From an uncultured Lachnospiraceae bacterium (GTDB lineage Bacteria; Bacillota; Clostridia; Lachnospirales; Lachnospiraceae): a stretch of DNA of 64,000 nt. Positions 43,052 to 52,146 of the stretch are shown in pieces (position 1 is the first letter of the stretch; every line of letters starts with the position of its first letter). A program made the position numbers and the translations under genes. Where the stretch lies: contig CAMWJF010000019.1 in the NCBI GenBank assembly GCA_947174505.1, forward strand, positions 1 to 64,000, read 5' to 3'. The notes below the pieces were generated by a model. The model was not told the origin of the DNA and did no database searches. It saw nothing but the letters and a program-made list of their open reading frames with translations.

Positions 43052-43594
43052 ATGACCGCTAAAGACTGTATCGTAGGGCGCAGGAGCATACGAAAATTCA
43101 AGACAGACGCTGTTTCCCATGAGCTTTTGTCCGAGATCGTCGAAACCGCTTCCTACTCCCCGAGCTGGAAGCATACACAGATCACCCGCTACATTGCCGT
43201 AGAGGGCGCGTTAAAGGAAAAAATAGCCAGAGAGTGCACCGCCATGTATCCCCCTAACGGTGATATCATTACGGCGGCTCCCGTACTGATGGCTGTTACC
43301 ATTATCAAAAACCGCAGCGGTTATGAGCGTGACGGTTCCTTCAGCACTCCCCGCGGCGACGGCTGGCAGATGTACGACGCCGGTATCGCATCCCAGAGCC
43401 TCTGCCTTGCGGCATACGAACAGGGGCTTGGTTCCGTGATCCTTGGTCTCTTTGACCAGAGTGCGGCGGAATCTCTCTTACAGCTTCCCGAGGACAGAGA
43501 GCTTGTCGCTCTCATCCCGGTTGGCTATCCCGATGAGGCGCCTGCTGCTCCCCGGCGTAAGCCCGTGGAAGAGTTGTTATCCTATATGTCATAA
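43052..43594 (+). CDS. Nitroreductase family protein
   Basis: A 180-residue FMN-dependent nitroreductase-like protein. The N-terminal [15 protein letters not shown] and [13 protein letters not shown] form the flavin phosphate-binding region. The C-terminal part has [21 protein letters not shown] and [10 protein letters not shown]. It is at the short end of the family. The ATG has AAGGAGG upstream. A strong hairpin follows, then pyrB in the same direction. The electron acceptor is unknown. Confidence 0.9.
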   Translation: MTAKDCIVGRRSIRKFKTDAVSHELLSEIVETASYSPSWKHTQITRYIAVEGALKEKIARECTAMYPPNGDIITAAPVLMAVTIIKNRSGYERDGSFSTPRGDGWQMYDAGIASQSLCLAAYEQGLGSVILGLFDQSAAESLLQLPEDRELVALIPVGYPDEAPAAPRRKPVEELLSYMS

Positions 43595-43598
43595 ACCG

Positions 43599-43632
43599 AA
43601 AAATAGAAGAGATTTTTCTCTTCTATTTTTTT
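43599..43632 (+). terminator. Rho-independent terminator or attenuator before pyrB
   Basis: AAAATAGAAGAGA pairs with TCTCTTCTATTTT around a 4-nt loop and is followed by a long T run. It lies 5 nt after the nitroreductase stop and 30 nt before the pyrB start. Because no promoter fits between it and pyrB, it may also control pyrB by attenuation. Confidence 0.9.
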
Positions 43633-43662
43633 GGATCATACAGCAAAGGAGTGATATACTTT

Positions 43663-44577
43663 ATGAGACATTTAATGAACCCGCTGGACTTTTCCGTGGA
43701 AGAGCTGGACAGACTCTTTGATCTGGCTAACCGGATTGAAGCCGATCCCGCAAAATACGCCCATGCCTGTGAAGGCAAAAAACTGGCCACCTGCTTTTAC
43801 GAGCCGAGCACGCGCACACGCTTAAGCTTTGAAGCCGCCATGCTGAATCTCGGGGGACAGATTCTGGGCTTTTCCGATGCGGCTTCCTCTTCCGCCGCAA
43901 AAGGCGAGAGCGTCTCCGATACCATCCGCATCGTCTCCTGTTACGCGGATATCTGTGCCATGCGGCATCCCAAGGAGGGCGCGCCCATGGTAGCCGCGGA
44001 ACGTTCCGGCATTCCCGTCATCAATGCAGGGGACGGCGGACACCAGCATCCCACACAGACCCTCACGGATCTGCTCACCATCCGTTCCTTAAAAGGAAGA
44101 CTCGGCGGTTTTACCATAGGACTGTGCGGCGACCTGAAATTCGGAAGAACCGTACATTCTCTCATTAACGCCCTGATCCGCTACGACCAGATCCGTTTCA
44201 TCTTTATCTCCCCCGAAGAGCTGAAGGTGCCCGACTATATCACGGACATGCTGACGGAAAAGGCCATTCCCTACGAGGAAGTAATCCGTCTGGAAGACTG
44301 TATGCCGTCGCTTGATCTCCTCTATATGACCAGAGTACAGAAGGAGCGCTTCTTTAATGAAGAGGATTATGTACGGCTGAAAGACTTTTATATTCTGGAC
44401 AAAAAAAAGCTGTCCGCCGCCAGAGAGGACATGCTGGTTCTCCATCCCCTGCCCCGGGTCAATGAAATTTCCGTGGAGGTGGATGACGATCCCCGCGCCG
44501 TATACTTCAAACAGGCGCAGTACGGCGTCTATGTGAGAATGGCGTTGATACTGACACTGCTTGGGATAGAAAACTGA
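43663..44577 (+). CDS. pyrB: Aspartate carbamoyltransferase catalytic subunit
   Basis: Second step of pyrimidine synthesis: carbamoyl phosphate plus aspartate to carbamoyl aspartate. The 304 residues have the carbamoyl-phosphate site [23 protein letters not shown] and the motif [13 protein letters not shown], and end with a normal domain ([12 protein letters not shown]). I use the ATG at 43663, 11 nt after AAGGAG; a GTG at 43651 is too close to that site. It is followed by the regulatory subunit gene pyrI. Confidence 0.96.
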   Translation: MRHLMNPLDFSVEELDRLFDLANRIEADPAKYAHACEGKKLATCFYEPSTRTRLSFEAAMLNLGGQILGFSDAASSSAAKGESVSDTIRIVSCYADICAMRHPKEGAPMVAAERSGIPVINAGDGGHQHPTQTLTDLLTIRSLKGRLGGFTIGLCGDLKFGRTVHSLINALIRYDQIRFIFISPEELKVPDYITDMLTEKAIPYEEVIRLEDCMPSLDLLYMTRVQKERFFNEEDYVRLKDFYILDKKKLSAAREDMLVLHPLPRVNEISVEVDDDPRAVYFKQAQYGVYVRMALILTLLGIEN

Positions 44578-44657
44578 GCCGCGTAAAACCAACTGTTATT
44601 TACCAATTTTATGTCAGCAGCCCAGACTGCTGCAGACCAGAAGGAAGGTATCGCCAT

Positions 44658-45095
44658 ATGTTAAATGTAGGAAAAATTGAGGAGGGCTTCGTGCTCGACC
44701 ATATTGAGGCGGGCAAAAGCCTTAAAATCTATCACCACCTGAAACTGGACAAGCTGGACTGTACGGTGGCGATCATCAAAAATGCCCGCAGCAACAAGAT
44801 GGGAAAAAAGGATATCCTGAAAGTAGAGTGTGATATAGACACACTGAACCTGGATATCCTTGCCGTGATCGACCACAACATCACCGTCAACGTGATCAAG
44901 GACGGAAACATTGTAGATAAGAAGGAGCTTGTGCTCCCCCGTGAGATTCACAACGTGCTGAAATGCAAAAACCCGCGCTGCATCACTTCCATTGAGCAGG
45001 AGCTGCCGCACATCTTCGTGCTGGCGGACGAAGAAAAGCAAATCTACCGCTGTAAATACTGCGAGGAAAAGGCGGGCAATTCCTCTACATGGTAA
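44658..45095 (+). CDS. pyrI: Aspartate carbamoyltransferase regulatory subunit
   Basis: Nucleotide-binding regulatory chain that assembles with PyrB. The 145 residues start with an allosteric domain (DHIEAGKSLKIYHHLKL, VAIIKNARSNKMGKKD). The C-terminal zinc domain has four Cys in CKNPRC and CKYCEE. AAGGAAGG precedes the ATG. The stop overlaps the end of the convergent HD-GYP gene by 11 bp. Feedback control by CTP is expected from the family. Confidence 0.95.
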   Translation: MLNVGKIEEGFVLDHIEAGKSLKIYHHLKLDKLDCTVAIIKNARSNKMGKKDILKVECDIDTLNLDILAVIDHNITVNVIKDGNIVDKKELVLPREIHNVLKCKNPRCITSIEQELPHIFVLADEEKQIYRCKYCEEKAGNSSTW

Positions 45096-45846
45096 GCGCC
45101 CTGCCGCTCTCTGCTTTCTCCTCAAGCTCTCTTCTTGCTTCACCCAGACATAACAGGAGCTTGGGAGAAAACTGACCGCAGTCTCCCCGCATAATCATAT
45201 CGTACGCCTCTGCGGGCGTGTACGCGCTCTTATAACAGCGTTCGCTGATTAACGCATCGTAGACGTCCGCCAGGGAAACGATCTGTGCGGCAACGGGAAT
45301 TTCCTCCCCCTTCAGTCCGTCGGGATAACCCTTCCCGTCATAACGCTCGTGATGGCAGCGGCAGATTTCATAGCCCGCCCTGCCGTATTCCCCTTCCTGC
45401 ATATCACCCAGCATTGCCATGATTTCGCACCCTTTTGTCGTGTGCGTTTTCATCACTTCAAATTCCTGCGCGGTAAGCTTCCCAGGCTTTAAGAGAATCG
45501 CGTCAGGGATCGCGATTTTTCCCACATCATGCAAAGCAGCCGCCGCTGTAATCACATCGACGGCTTCTTTATCCAGTTGGTATTCCGGGCACGCTTTCGC
45601 CAGATGCTCCGCAAGGATTCTGGTAAAGGCCTTCACACGCTTCACATGTTCGCCCGACTCCAGATTGCGGAACTCCACCACATTGCCCAGTATTTCTATG
45701 ATGTGTTCATGCAGCCGCCGCAGTTCCAGCGCCTGTTGTCGCAGTACGCTGGTCTGCAGCTTTACCAGTTCTTCCAAATGGCGTTTCGTAACGTATGTCC
45801 CGCCATCCTTATCCTTCGTGCGTGAATCTACGCCCGAATTTTTCAT
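45085..45846 (-). CDS. HD-GYP domain phosphodiesterase
   Basis: A 253-residue soluble protein that probably degrades cyclic di-GMP. After an N-terminal coiled coil (LHEHIIEILGNVVEFRN) the HD-GYP core has HDVGKIAIPDAIL, THTTKGCEI, HHERYDGKGYPDGL and SLADVYDALIS, with all metal ligands present. The ATG has GAGG just upstream. It lies 137 nt after pnp, separated by a gene-end repeat, and is convergent with pyrI. Confidence 0.92.
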   Translation of the reverse strand: MKNSGVDSRTKDKDGGTYVTKRHLEELVKLQTSVLRQQALELRRLHEHIIEILGNVVEFRNLESGEHVKRVKAFTRILAEHLAKACPEYQLDKEAVDVITAAAALHDVGKIAIPDAILLKPGKLTAQEFEVMKTHTTKGCEIMAMLGDMQEGEYGRAGYEICRCHHERYDGKGYPDGLKGEEIPVAAQIVSLADVYDALISERCYKSAYTPAEAYDMIMRGDCGQFSPKLLLCLGEARRELEEKAESGRALTM

Positions 45847-45875
45847 ATATCCTCACTTATTTTACTCTGATTCAC

Positions 45876-45978
45876 GGGGAATGCGCAGCATTCTCCCACA
45901 TGAGACTTCTCACTTCCAAGTCAGCTTTGCCGCCTTTGGTCCCATCCAGCGGCCAGAAAGCTTTAGAAGCACTTCTCA
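45876..45978. repeat. Two-hairpin repeat after pnp
   Basis: Hairpin 1 (45876-45897) pairs GGGAATGC with GCATTCTCCC. Hairpin 2 (45901-45978) has an outer TGAGA/TCTCA stem and inner AGCTTT/AAAGCT and GCCGC/GCGGC stems. It ends 5 nt from the pnp stop. The inner arms have diverged from the other copies while pairing is kept, which hints at selection on structure. Confidence 0.7.
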
Positions 45979-45983
45979 CGCTG

Positions 45984-48074
45984 TCAGACCTGTGCCACAT
46001 CCTTCATGGAGAAGCTGATTCTGCCCATCTTATCCTTACCGAGGCACACAACCGTCACCTTGTCTCCAAGAGTCAGCACGTCCTCCACGCGGTTGATTCT
46101 CTCCTTCGCGATCTTGGAGATGTGAACCATGCCCTCCTTGCCCGGTGCAAACTCGATGAATGCGCCGAACTCCTTGATGCTTACCACGGTGCCCTGGAAG
46201 ATCTGTCCTTCCTCAAAGTCCGTAGTAATCATTTTAATCATGTCAACAGCCTTGTCCATCATATCGTGTTCCGTACCGCAGACAGAAACCTGACCCTCGT
46301 CGTTGATATCGATCTTCACGCCCGTGCGCGCAATGATCTCGTTGATGGTCTTGCCGCGCTGGCCGACCACATCGCCGATCTTGTCGGGATCAATCTGGAT
46401 GGAAATAATCTTAGGCGCATAAGGCCCAACCTCCTTGCGGGGTGCGGAAATGGCAGGGCTCATGCAGTTTGCCATAATAAACTCCCTCGCCTCGCGGCAT
46501 CTCTCAATCGCACCCTCCACGATGGGCTTCGTCAGGCCGTGGATCTTGATATCCATCTGGATCGCCGTGATACCGTCGTGGGTACCCGTCACCTTAAAGT
46601 CCATATCGCCAAAGAAATCCTCAAGGCCCTGAATATCTGTCAGCAGTACGAAATCGTCATCCGTATCACCCGTTACCAGACCGCATGAAATACCCGCTAC
46701 CATCTTCTTGATCGGCACGCCCGCCGCCATCAGGGACATGCAGGACGCACAGGTGGAAGCCATGGATGTAGAACCATTGGATTCAAAGGTCTCCGACACG
46801 GTGCGGATTGCATAAGGGAATTCTTCCTCAGAGGGAAGCACCGGCAAAAGCGCTCTCTCTGCAAGCGCGCCGTGGCCGATCTCTCTTCTGCCCGGTCCTC
46901 TGCTCACTTTCGTCTCGCCTACGGAGTAGGACGGGAAATTGTAGTGGTGCATATATCTCTTGCCCGTGATGTTCGGGTCTAAGCCGTCCACCTTCTGTAA
47001 TTCGGAGAGGGGCGCCAGCGTACATACATTGCAGATCTGTGTCTGTCCTCTCGTAAACATAGCGGAACCGTGCACTCTCGGAATGATATCCACCTCCGCG
47101 GCCAGCGGACGGATCTGGTCTAACGCCCTGCCGTCGGGGCGCTTGTGATCCTTGAGGATCATCTTGCGCACGGTCTTTTTCTGATACTGGTATACCGCCT
47201 CGCCGAGTACCGCCAGATAGTCCTCGTTCTCCGCGAAAGCCTCCTCCAGTCTCGCCGTGATATTTCTGATATTCTCCTCGCGCACCTGCTTCTCGTCGGT
47301 GAAGACAGCCGTCTCCATCTCCTCGGGCGTCACGATTTTCTTCATGTCCTCAAACATCTGCTCGGGAACCGCACAGCTCTCGTAAGTGTGCTTGGGCTTG
47401 CCCACCTCGGCCACGATCTGGTTGATGAATGCAATCAGGGTCTGGTTTATCTCATGAGCCTTGTAGATCGCCTCCAACACCTTTGCCTCCGGCACCTCGT
47501 TGGCACCCGCCTCGATCATCATCACCTTCTCCGCAGTAGAGGCCACCGTCATCTTCAGGTCACCCTTGTCCCACTGTTCCTGGGAAGGATTGACAATCAG
47601 TTCGCCATCCACCATACCCATCTGCGTCATCGCGCAGGGGCCTGCAAAGGGGATATCTGAGATACATGTCGCAATAGCCGTTCCGATCATCGCCACCAGC
47701 TCCGGGCGGCATGCGGGATCTACGCTCATCACCAGATTGTTTAAGGTCACGTCATTGCGGTAGTCCTTCGGGAATAAAGGTCTCATGGGGCGGTCAATCA
47801 CGCGGCTTGTGAGAATCGCGTTCTCGGAGGGCTTACCCTCTCTCTTATTGAAGCCGCCAGGAATCTTACCCACAGAGTAAAACTTCTCCTCATACTCCAC
47901 GCTGCAGGGGAAGAAATCAATGCCGTCCCTGGGTTTATCGGAGGCCGTCGCCGTGGATAACACGGTGGTCTCCCCATACTGCATAAAAGCGCAGCCGTTT
48001 GCCTGTTTGCCGACTCTGCCGATATCCACCCGAAGGGTACGCCCGGCGAGTTCTAAAGTGTAACTCTTGTACAT
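45984..48074 (-). CDS. pnp: Polyribonucleotide nucleotidyltransferase
   Basis: Phosphorolytic 3'-5' exoribonuclease. The 696 residues match the family: two RNase PH domains (GIDFFPCSVEYEEKFYSVGK, RVIDRPMRPLFPKDY; later RVHGSAMFTRGQTQ and HYNFPSYSVGE), a KH domain (IGDVVGQRGKTINEIIARTG) and a C-terminal S1 domain (GTVVSIKEFGAFIEF). I use the ATG at 48074, with AAGGAG 8 nt upstream. It follows rpsO, the usual order, with a large hairpin between. Confidence 0.97.
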   Translation of the reverse strand: MYKSYTLELAGRTLRVDIGRVGKQANGCAFMQYGETTVLSTATASDKPRDGIDFFPCSVEYEEKFYSVGKIPGGFNKREGKPSENAILTSRVIDRPMRPLFPKDYRNDVTLNNLVMSVDPACRPELVAMIGTAIATCISDIPFAGPCAMTQMGMVDGELIVNPSQEQWDKGDLKMTVASTAEKVMMIEAGANEVPEAKVLEAIYKAHEINQTLIAFINQIVAEVGKPKHTYESCAVPEQMFEDMKKIVTPEEMETAVFTDEKQVREENIRNITARLEEAFAENEDYLAVLGEAVYQYQKKTVRKMILKDHKRPDGRALDQIRPLAAEVDIIPRVHGSAMFTRGQTQICNVCTLAPLSELQKVDGLDPNITGKRYMHHYNFPSYSVGETKVSRGPGRREIGHGALAERALLPVLPSEEEFPYAIRTVSETFESNGSTSMASTCASCMSLMAAGVPIKKMVAGISCGLVTGDTDDDFVLLTDIQGLEDFFGDMDFKVTGTHDGITAIQMDIKIHGLTKPIVEGAIERCREAREFIMANCMSPAISAPRKEVGPYAPKIISIQIDPDKIGDVVGQRGKTINEIIARTGVKIDINDEGQVSVCGTEHDMMDKAVDMIKMITTDFEEGQIFQGTVVSIKEFGAFIEFAPGKEGMVHISKIAKERINRVEDVLTLGDKVTVVCLGKDKMGRISFSMKDVAQV

Positions 48075-48277
48075 AGTCTTCTCTCCTTCTTCTCTCTTCT
48101 TCTCTCTTCTTTTCTCCCAGTTCATTCACACTAATGTCAGCGTTCGCGAAGCAAATCCCGTGATTGAGCAACGCGCAATCGGTTCATCTCGCGCCACCCA
48201 TAAAATCGCACATTCCGCGCCTTCACCGCTTCGCGGCTTCTTTTACCCGTAAGCGGGCGTTCTTTCTTATACTAGAA

Positions 48278-48318
48278 GAGCGGATTTAGGGTCGGACCTG
48301 CCAACCCTATCTCCGCTC
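48278..48318 (-). terminator. Large hairpin between rpsO and pnp
   Basis: GAGCGGA and TCCGCTC form the outer stem and TAGGGT with ACCCTA the inner stem around a short loop. On the minus strand only TTCTAG follows, so it is a weak terminator or an RNase processing site, as is known between rpsO and pnp in other bacteria. Confidence 0.6.
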
Positions 48319-48329
48319 ATCATCCCTTA

Positions 48330-48596
48330 CTATTTACGAAGTCCAAGCTTCTCGATCAGTGTACGGTATCTCTCAATATCCTTATCTTTCAGATAGCCAA
48401 GCAGGCCTCGTCTCTGACCTACCATTTTCAAAAGGCCTCTTCTGGAGTGGTGATCCTTCGGATTCTCTTTCAGATGCTCTGTCAGCTCCTGGATTCTTGC
48501 CGTCAGAACCGCTACCTGTACCTCCGGTGAACCTGTGTCGCCCTCGGATCTGGCATACTCTTTAATAATCGCTGTCTTCTTTTCCTTAGAAATCAT
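48330..48596 (-). CDS. rpsO: Small ribosomal subunit protein S15
   Basis: The 88-residue S15 binds 16S rRNA early in assembly of the 30S subunit. The sequence is intact, including [33 protein letters not shown] and [23 protein letters not shown] precedes the ATG. It has its own promoter (48699-48727) and a leader of about 95 nt. pnp follows. Confidence 0.98.
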   Translation of the reverse strand: MISKEKKTAIIKEYARSEGDTGSPEVQVAVLTARIQELTEHLKENPKDHHSRRGLLKMVGQRRGLLGYLKDKDIERYRTLIEKLGLRK

Positions 48597-48694
48597 AATT
48601 TCTCCTTTCCTTCAGGGGGCTGCCCTGACAACCGCCTGACACCAAGAAGGGGTCGGAGTGTCCCGCCTCTGCGTGTCGGCTGAAATTCATACCG

Positions 48695-49096
48695 TCATAT
48701 TTTACCACAGTGTTTCTCCATTGTAAAGCCTGTTTTTCCCATCTTTGCGATAATCCCATCGTACTGCCTGTACATTTTCTGCACCTCATTCTCCAATATA
48801 TAATAATGGCGCACATAAGGAATCAGCAGAACCAGAAACGCCGCCACCACGAGAAGCCAGCTTCCCGCGCCCTCCGTTCCCAGGGCCATCAGCAGAAAAG
48901 CCATTCCCGCAGACAGCACGGCACACAGGGCGAAGGCCACAGTGACAATCAGATGGATCAGCCTCTCATGCTGAAAAAATCCGACCTGCACGAGGTGTTC
49001 CTTCCGGATCCGTTCCCAATCGGCATCTTCCCGCAAAAGCAGTTCATCCATATATTTTCTATACGACAAAATACGTTTTTCCATCTTTCCATCCAT
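48695..49096 (-). CDS. Small two-segment membrane protein of unknown function
   Basis: A 133-residue protein. A charged N-terminal half (KYMDELLLREDADWERIRKE) leads to two membrane segments (about 46-70 and 77-98), then a polar tail. The start is unclear: the ATG at 49096 has no good ribosome binding site, and the ATG four codons later is close to GGAAAG. It lies upstream of rpsO, 69 nt after the cell-wall hydrolase gene. I do not recognise the family. Confidence 0.65.
   Translation of the reverse strand: MDGKMEKRILSYRKYMDELLLREDADWERIRKEHLVQVGFFQHERLIHLIVTVAFALCAVLSAGMAFLLMALGTEGAGSWLLVVAAFLVLLIPYVRHYYILENEVQKMYRQYDGIIAKMGKTGFTMEKHCGKI
48699..48727 (-). promoter_or_regulatory. rpsO promoter inside the end of the preceding gene
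   Basis: On the minus strand TTTACA (48722-48727) and TAAAAT (48699-48704) are separated by 17 nt. The -10 overlaps the last codons and stop of the preceding membrane protein gene. The leader of about 95 nt contains several GC-rich inverted segments that could carry S15 autoregulation. Confidence 0.7.
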
Positions 49097-49165
49097 TCCG
49101 AAGCGTTCTATTGCCCATCAGAGAATTTATGCAGCCTTCCCGCCGCTTCGTATGACCGCGCTGTC

Positions 49166-50308
49166 TCAGTCGTACAGTACCCTCACCGCCTTGAAGGGCG
49201 AGCGGTAGGTTACGTTGGAAATCTTAATTCCCGTTTTGGGGCTGCTGGCGTGTACGACCTGTCCGTTTCCGATATAAATCGCCACATGGTTGATGGTTTT
49301 GCCCTTTGCATAGAAGATCAGGTCGCCCGGCTTCGCCTCCGACACCTTGATGGTAGTGCCGCTGTTTGCCTGCGCCCTAGAATTCCGCGGAAGTTTCACG
49401 CCATACTTCTTAAAGACGCTCATAACAAAACCGGAACAGTCCGCTCCCTTCGTCAGACTGGTACCGCCCCACACATAGGGATTGCCGATAAATTCCTTCG
49501 CATACTGGCAGATATCCACCCGCACATCAGAAATGCCCTGCCCGTAAAGCAGCTCCGACATGGTGACCGCCGTACTAAGCTGCGCGCTCACTTCCACATA
49601 CTCCGCAGAGACAAAGACCTCGTCATCATCCAAAAGTACCTTAACCCAGTCTCCCTCCACGGCCGCCACTTCCAGCTCCTCGCCCTGGGCCACCAGTGTA
49701 ATCACCTCAGACTCCGTATTCGCCTCAGCCCTGACATTCAGGCCGTCCGTGGTCACCCTCGCAACGGTAGTCGCCAGCTCCTCCGCCTTAAACTTCGCGG
49801 GAACACCCGTCAGAAGATACTCCAGACTGACATATCCCTCCACGCTGCCGGACTGGATATGCGCCCAGGTACCGTCCGTGTCGACCACCTCGCAGGCCGC
49901 ATTTCTTGGCAGTTTCCCCACAAGCCTGCCGTCCTCCGCGGCGATGGCGCGGATATTCAGATTATCGCTCACATCCGCAATCCCCAGATTCGTATAGCCC
50001 CAGTTGGCATTCTTAGCCCGCTCATAGGCAAGCTCATAATCCTCCGCCGTCTTATCGGATATCAGGATCGCGCCTGATCCGATGGCATCCTCGTTCAGCA
50101 CATCCTGCACCGTCTCCGCATCATCCCCCCCGCCGCTTTCCTCCGCACTGTTTCCACTGACCTGTCCGGCCTCCTCCGAAGGCTCCTTGTCCAGCCTCAG
50201 CTGCCCGATCGGCAAAAGATCAGGCGCAGGCATGGATGCCTGCACCGAAAGCGGCGTATGCATAATCATAACACCCGCTATTATAAGTAAAGCTTCCCGT
50301 CTCCTCAT
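49166..50308 (-). CDS. Secreted NlpC/P60 cell-wall hydrolase with two SH3 domains
   Basis: A 380-residue exported endopeptidase. A signal peptide (cleavage near 25) and an acidic spacer precede two bacterial SH3 domains (about 115-165 with NLNIRAIAAEDG, and about 187-238 with GLNVRAEANTES). The C-terminal NlpC/P60 domain (about 262-380) has the catalytic Cys in GADCSGFVMSVF and His in INHVAIYIGNGQVVHA. It should cleave peptide bonds in peptidoglycan stems. It follows the Na/Pi transporter gene by 36 nt. Confidence 0.93.
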   Translation of the reverse strand: MRRREALLIIAGVMIMHTPLSVQASMPAPDLLPIGQLRLDKEPSEEAGQVSGNSAEESGGGDDAETVQDVLNEDAIGSGAILISDKTAEDYELAYERAKNANWGYTNLGIADVSDNLNIRAIAAEDGRLVGKLPRNAACEVVDTDGTWAHIQSGSVEGYVSLEYLLTGVPAKFKAEELATTVARVTTDGLNVRAEANTESEVITLVAQGEELEVAAVEGDWVKVLLDDDEVFVSAEYVEVSAQLSTAVTMSELLYGQGISDVRVDICQYAKEFIGNPYVWGGTSLTKGADCSGFVMSVFKKYGVKLPRNSRAQANSGTTIKVSEAKPGDLIFYAKGKTINHVAIYIGNGQVVHASSPKTGIKISNVTYRSPFKAVRVLYD

Positions 50309-50344
50309 TCGGAACCAATTCCTCTCTGTCCTCTGCCGTACATC

Positions 50345-51979
50345 CTAATTCGGCTCAAAATAGCTGTTCGCAAAAGCTATATTTATGGCATGATCCGCTA
50401 CTCTCTCAAGCCCCGACACGATATCCGAGAACATCGCGCCCGCCTCCGGCGTGCACTCGTTGTTGGAAAGCCGCTCAATATGACGCTGCTGCAGCTCTTT
50501 CTCCTTCTCGTCTATCGCCTCTTCCAGATTTCTGATATCCTCCACATGCTCCTCCGTGCTCTTGACAAACATTTCAAAGGAGAAGCGCAGGAGCGTATTG
50601 ACCATGTCCATCATCTCGCCCAGCTCCCGCTGCGCCGCTTTGGAGAATCCCACGCCTGTCTCTTCTCTCTGTACCGCCGCATCCACAATATTCTCCGCAT
50701 GGTCGCCGATCCGCTCAATGTCGTTCACCACATGGAACAGCGCGCCGATGCTTTTCAAGTCCTCGATCGGCAGGGTTGTCTGGTTGATCTTCACCAGATA
50801 ATTGGTAATGGCATGGCTTAAGAAGTCGATATTCTTCTCCACCTCATAAACCTCGTCGATCTCCTCCCTGTCCAGCGTAACCAGTGCATTCATGGCACGG
50901 TTCAGGTTTTCGTCCGCAAGGGAGCCCATACGGTCAAGCTCCTTGATCACCTCGACCACCGCCGTGGCAGGATTTAAGACTACCTTCTCGCCAATATACT
51001 TAAGCTGGTAGCTGTCCCGGTAACCAATCTTCTTGTCGTCGCCGGGCACAATCACATAGGTCAGCTTCACAATCTGTTTGACAAACGGCATCATGAGGAC
51101 AACCTGAAAAACCTTAATCAGTATATGGGCGTATGCGACCATTCTTCCCGGGTCGCCTTGAGCAAGAACCGACAGACCGCCGACAATCTGTTCCACAGCC
51201 AGCGTAAATATTATGTAAACTATGATTGTACCTATCACGTTGAAAATCAGATGAATCGCCGCCGCCCTCTTTGCATCCTTCTTACCGTTCAGGGAAGCAA
51301 GCAGCGCTGAAGTGCAGGCACCGATATTACAGCCCAGAATAATAAACATGCCGATATCCATGCTCATCAGTCCCTGATTCGCCAGAAGCACCATGATGCT
51401 GACTGTCACGGAAGAGCTCTGAATCACCGCCGTCAGTATGGTTCCCAGAAGAACCGCCAGAATCGGAGATTTGAGGGAAGCAAACATAAGCAGCACCGCC
51501 GGGGAATCCTTCATACCCGACATGGCGCCCGACATGGTGCTCAGTCCCATAAACAGAACGCCGAAGCCGATAATGACCTCTCCCCATTGGGAAATCTTCT
51601 GCTTCTTTACAAACATAATAACGAGCACGCCCGCAAGCAGGATCACAGGCGCCGCTTTCTCTAATTTAAAGGAAACAAGGAGCGCCGTTACCGTCGTACC
51701 GATATTCGCGCCAAAGATCACACCCGCCGCCTGCGTGAGCGTCATCAGGCCCGAGTTAACAAAGCTGACCACCATGACTGTACATGCAGATGAGGACTGA
51801 ATGACCGCCGTAAAGAACACACCTACTAAAATAGCCATAAAGCGGTTGGTCGTCAGCCGCTCCAGTATCCCTCTCAGCTTGGCGCCCGCAACCTTCTCGA
51901 TGCTGTCGCTCATAATGCGCATACCATACAGGAACAGCCCCAGGCCGCCCGCCATGGAAAGAATAATCGATGTATTCAT
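50345..51979 (-). CDS. Na/Pi cotransporter family protein with PhoU-like tail
   Basis: A 544-residue membrane protein. The two inverted Na/Pi repeats carry the hallmark QSSS motifs (AVIQSSSACTVMVV and AVIQSSSVTVSIMV). Eight or more membrane segments fill residues 1-320. A cytoplasmic PhoU-like helical domain follows (about 345-540). The role is sodium-coupled phosphate transport, import or export. The ATG follows AAAGGAAGG at 14 nt, a rather long spacing. Confidence 0.92.
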   Translation of the reverse strand: MNTSIILSMAGGLGLFLYGMRIMSDSIEKVAGAKLRGILERLTTNRFMAILVGVFFTAVIQSSSACTVMVVSFVNSGLMTLTQAAGVIFGANIGTTVTALLVSFKLEKAAPVILLAGVLVIMFVKKQKISQWGEVIIGFGVLFMGLSTMSGAMSGMKDSPAVLLMFASLKSPILAVLLGTILTAVIQSSSVTVSIMVLLANQGLMSMDIGMFIILGCNIGACTSALLASLNGKKDAKRAAAIHLIFNVIGTIIVYIIFTLAVEQIVGGLSVLAQGDPGRMVAYAHILIKVFQVVLMMPFVKQIVKLTYVIVPGDDKKIGYRDSYQLKYIGEKVVLNPATAVVEVIKELDRMGSLADENLNRAMNALVTLDREEIDEVYEVEKNIDFLSHAITNYLVKINQTTLPIEDLKSIGALFHVVNDIERIGDHAENIVDAAVQREETGVGFSKAAQRELGEMMDMVNTLLRFSFEMFVKSTEEHVEDIRNLEEAIDEKEKELQQRHIERLSNNECTPEAGAMFSDIVSGLERVADHAINIAFANSYFEPN

Positions 51980-52115
51980 CTTGGTTTAGATATCCTTCCT
52001 TTGTTCTTTTCCCCATTGAAAAGCTACACGGTTCTATTGTATCGAAAAAGAAAAACTCTTACAACCCCTTACGACAAAAAATGACGGGGAAGGTCGCATT
52101 TTGTATGTATACAAC

Positions 52116-52146
52116 ATTACAGTGCAACCGGGGAATGCACTGTAAT
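52116..52146. repeat. Perfect 11-bp hairpin at the end of ribF
   Basis: ATTACAGTGCA pairs with TGCACTGTAAT around a 9-nt loop. It directly follows the ribF stop on the minus strand but has no T run after it, so it may be a processing site or weak terminator for the long translation operon. Confidence 0.6.
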
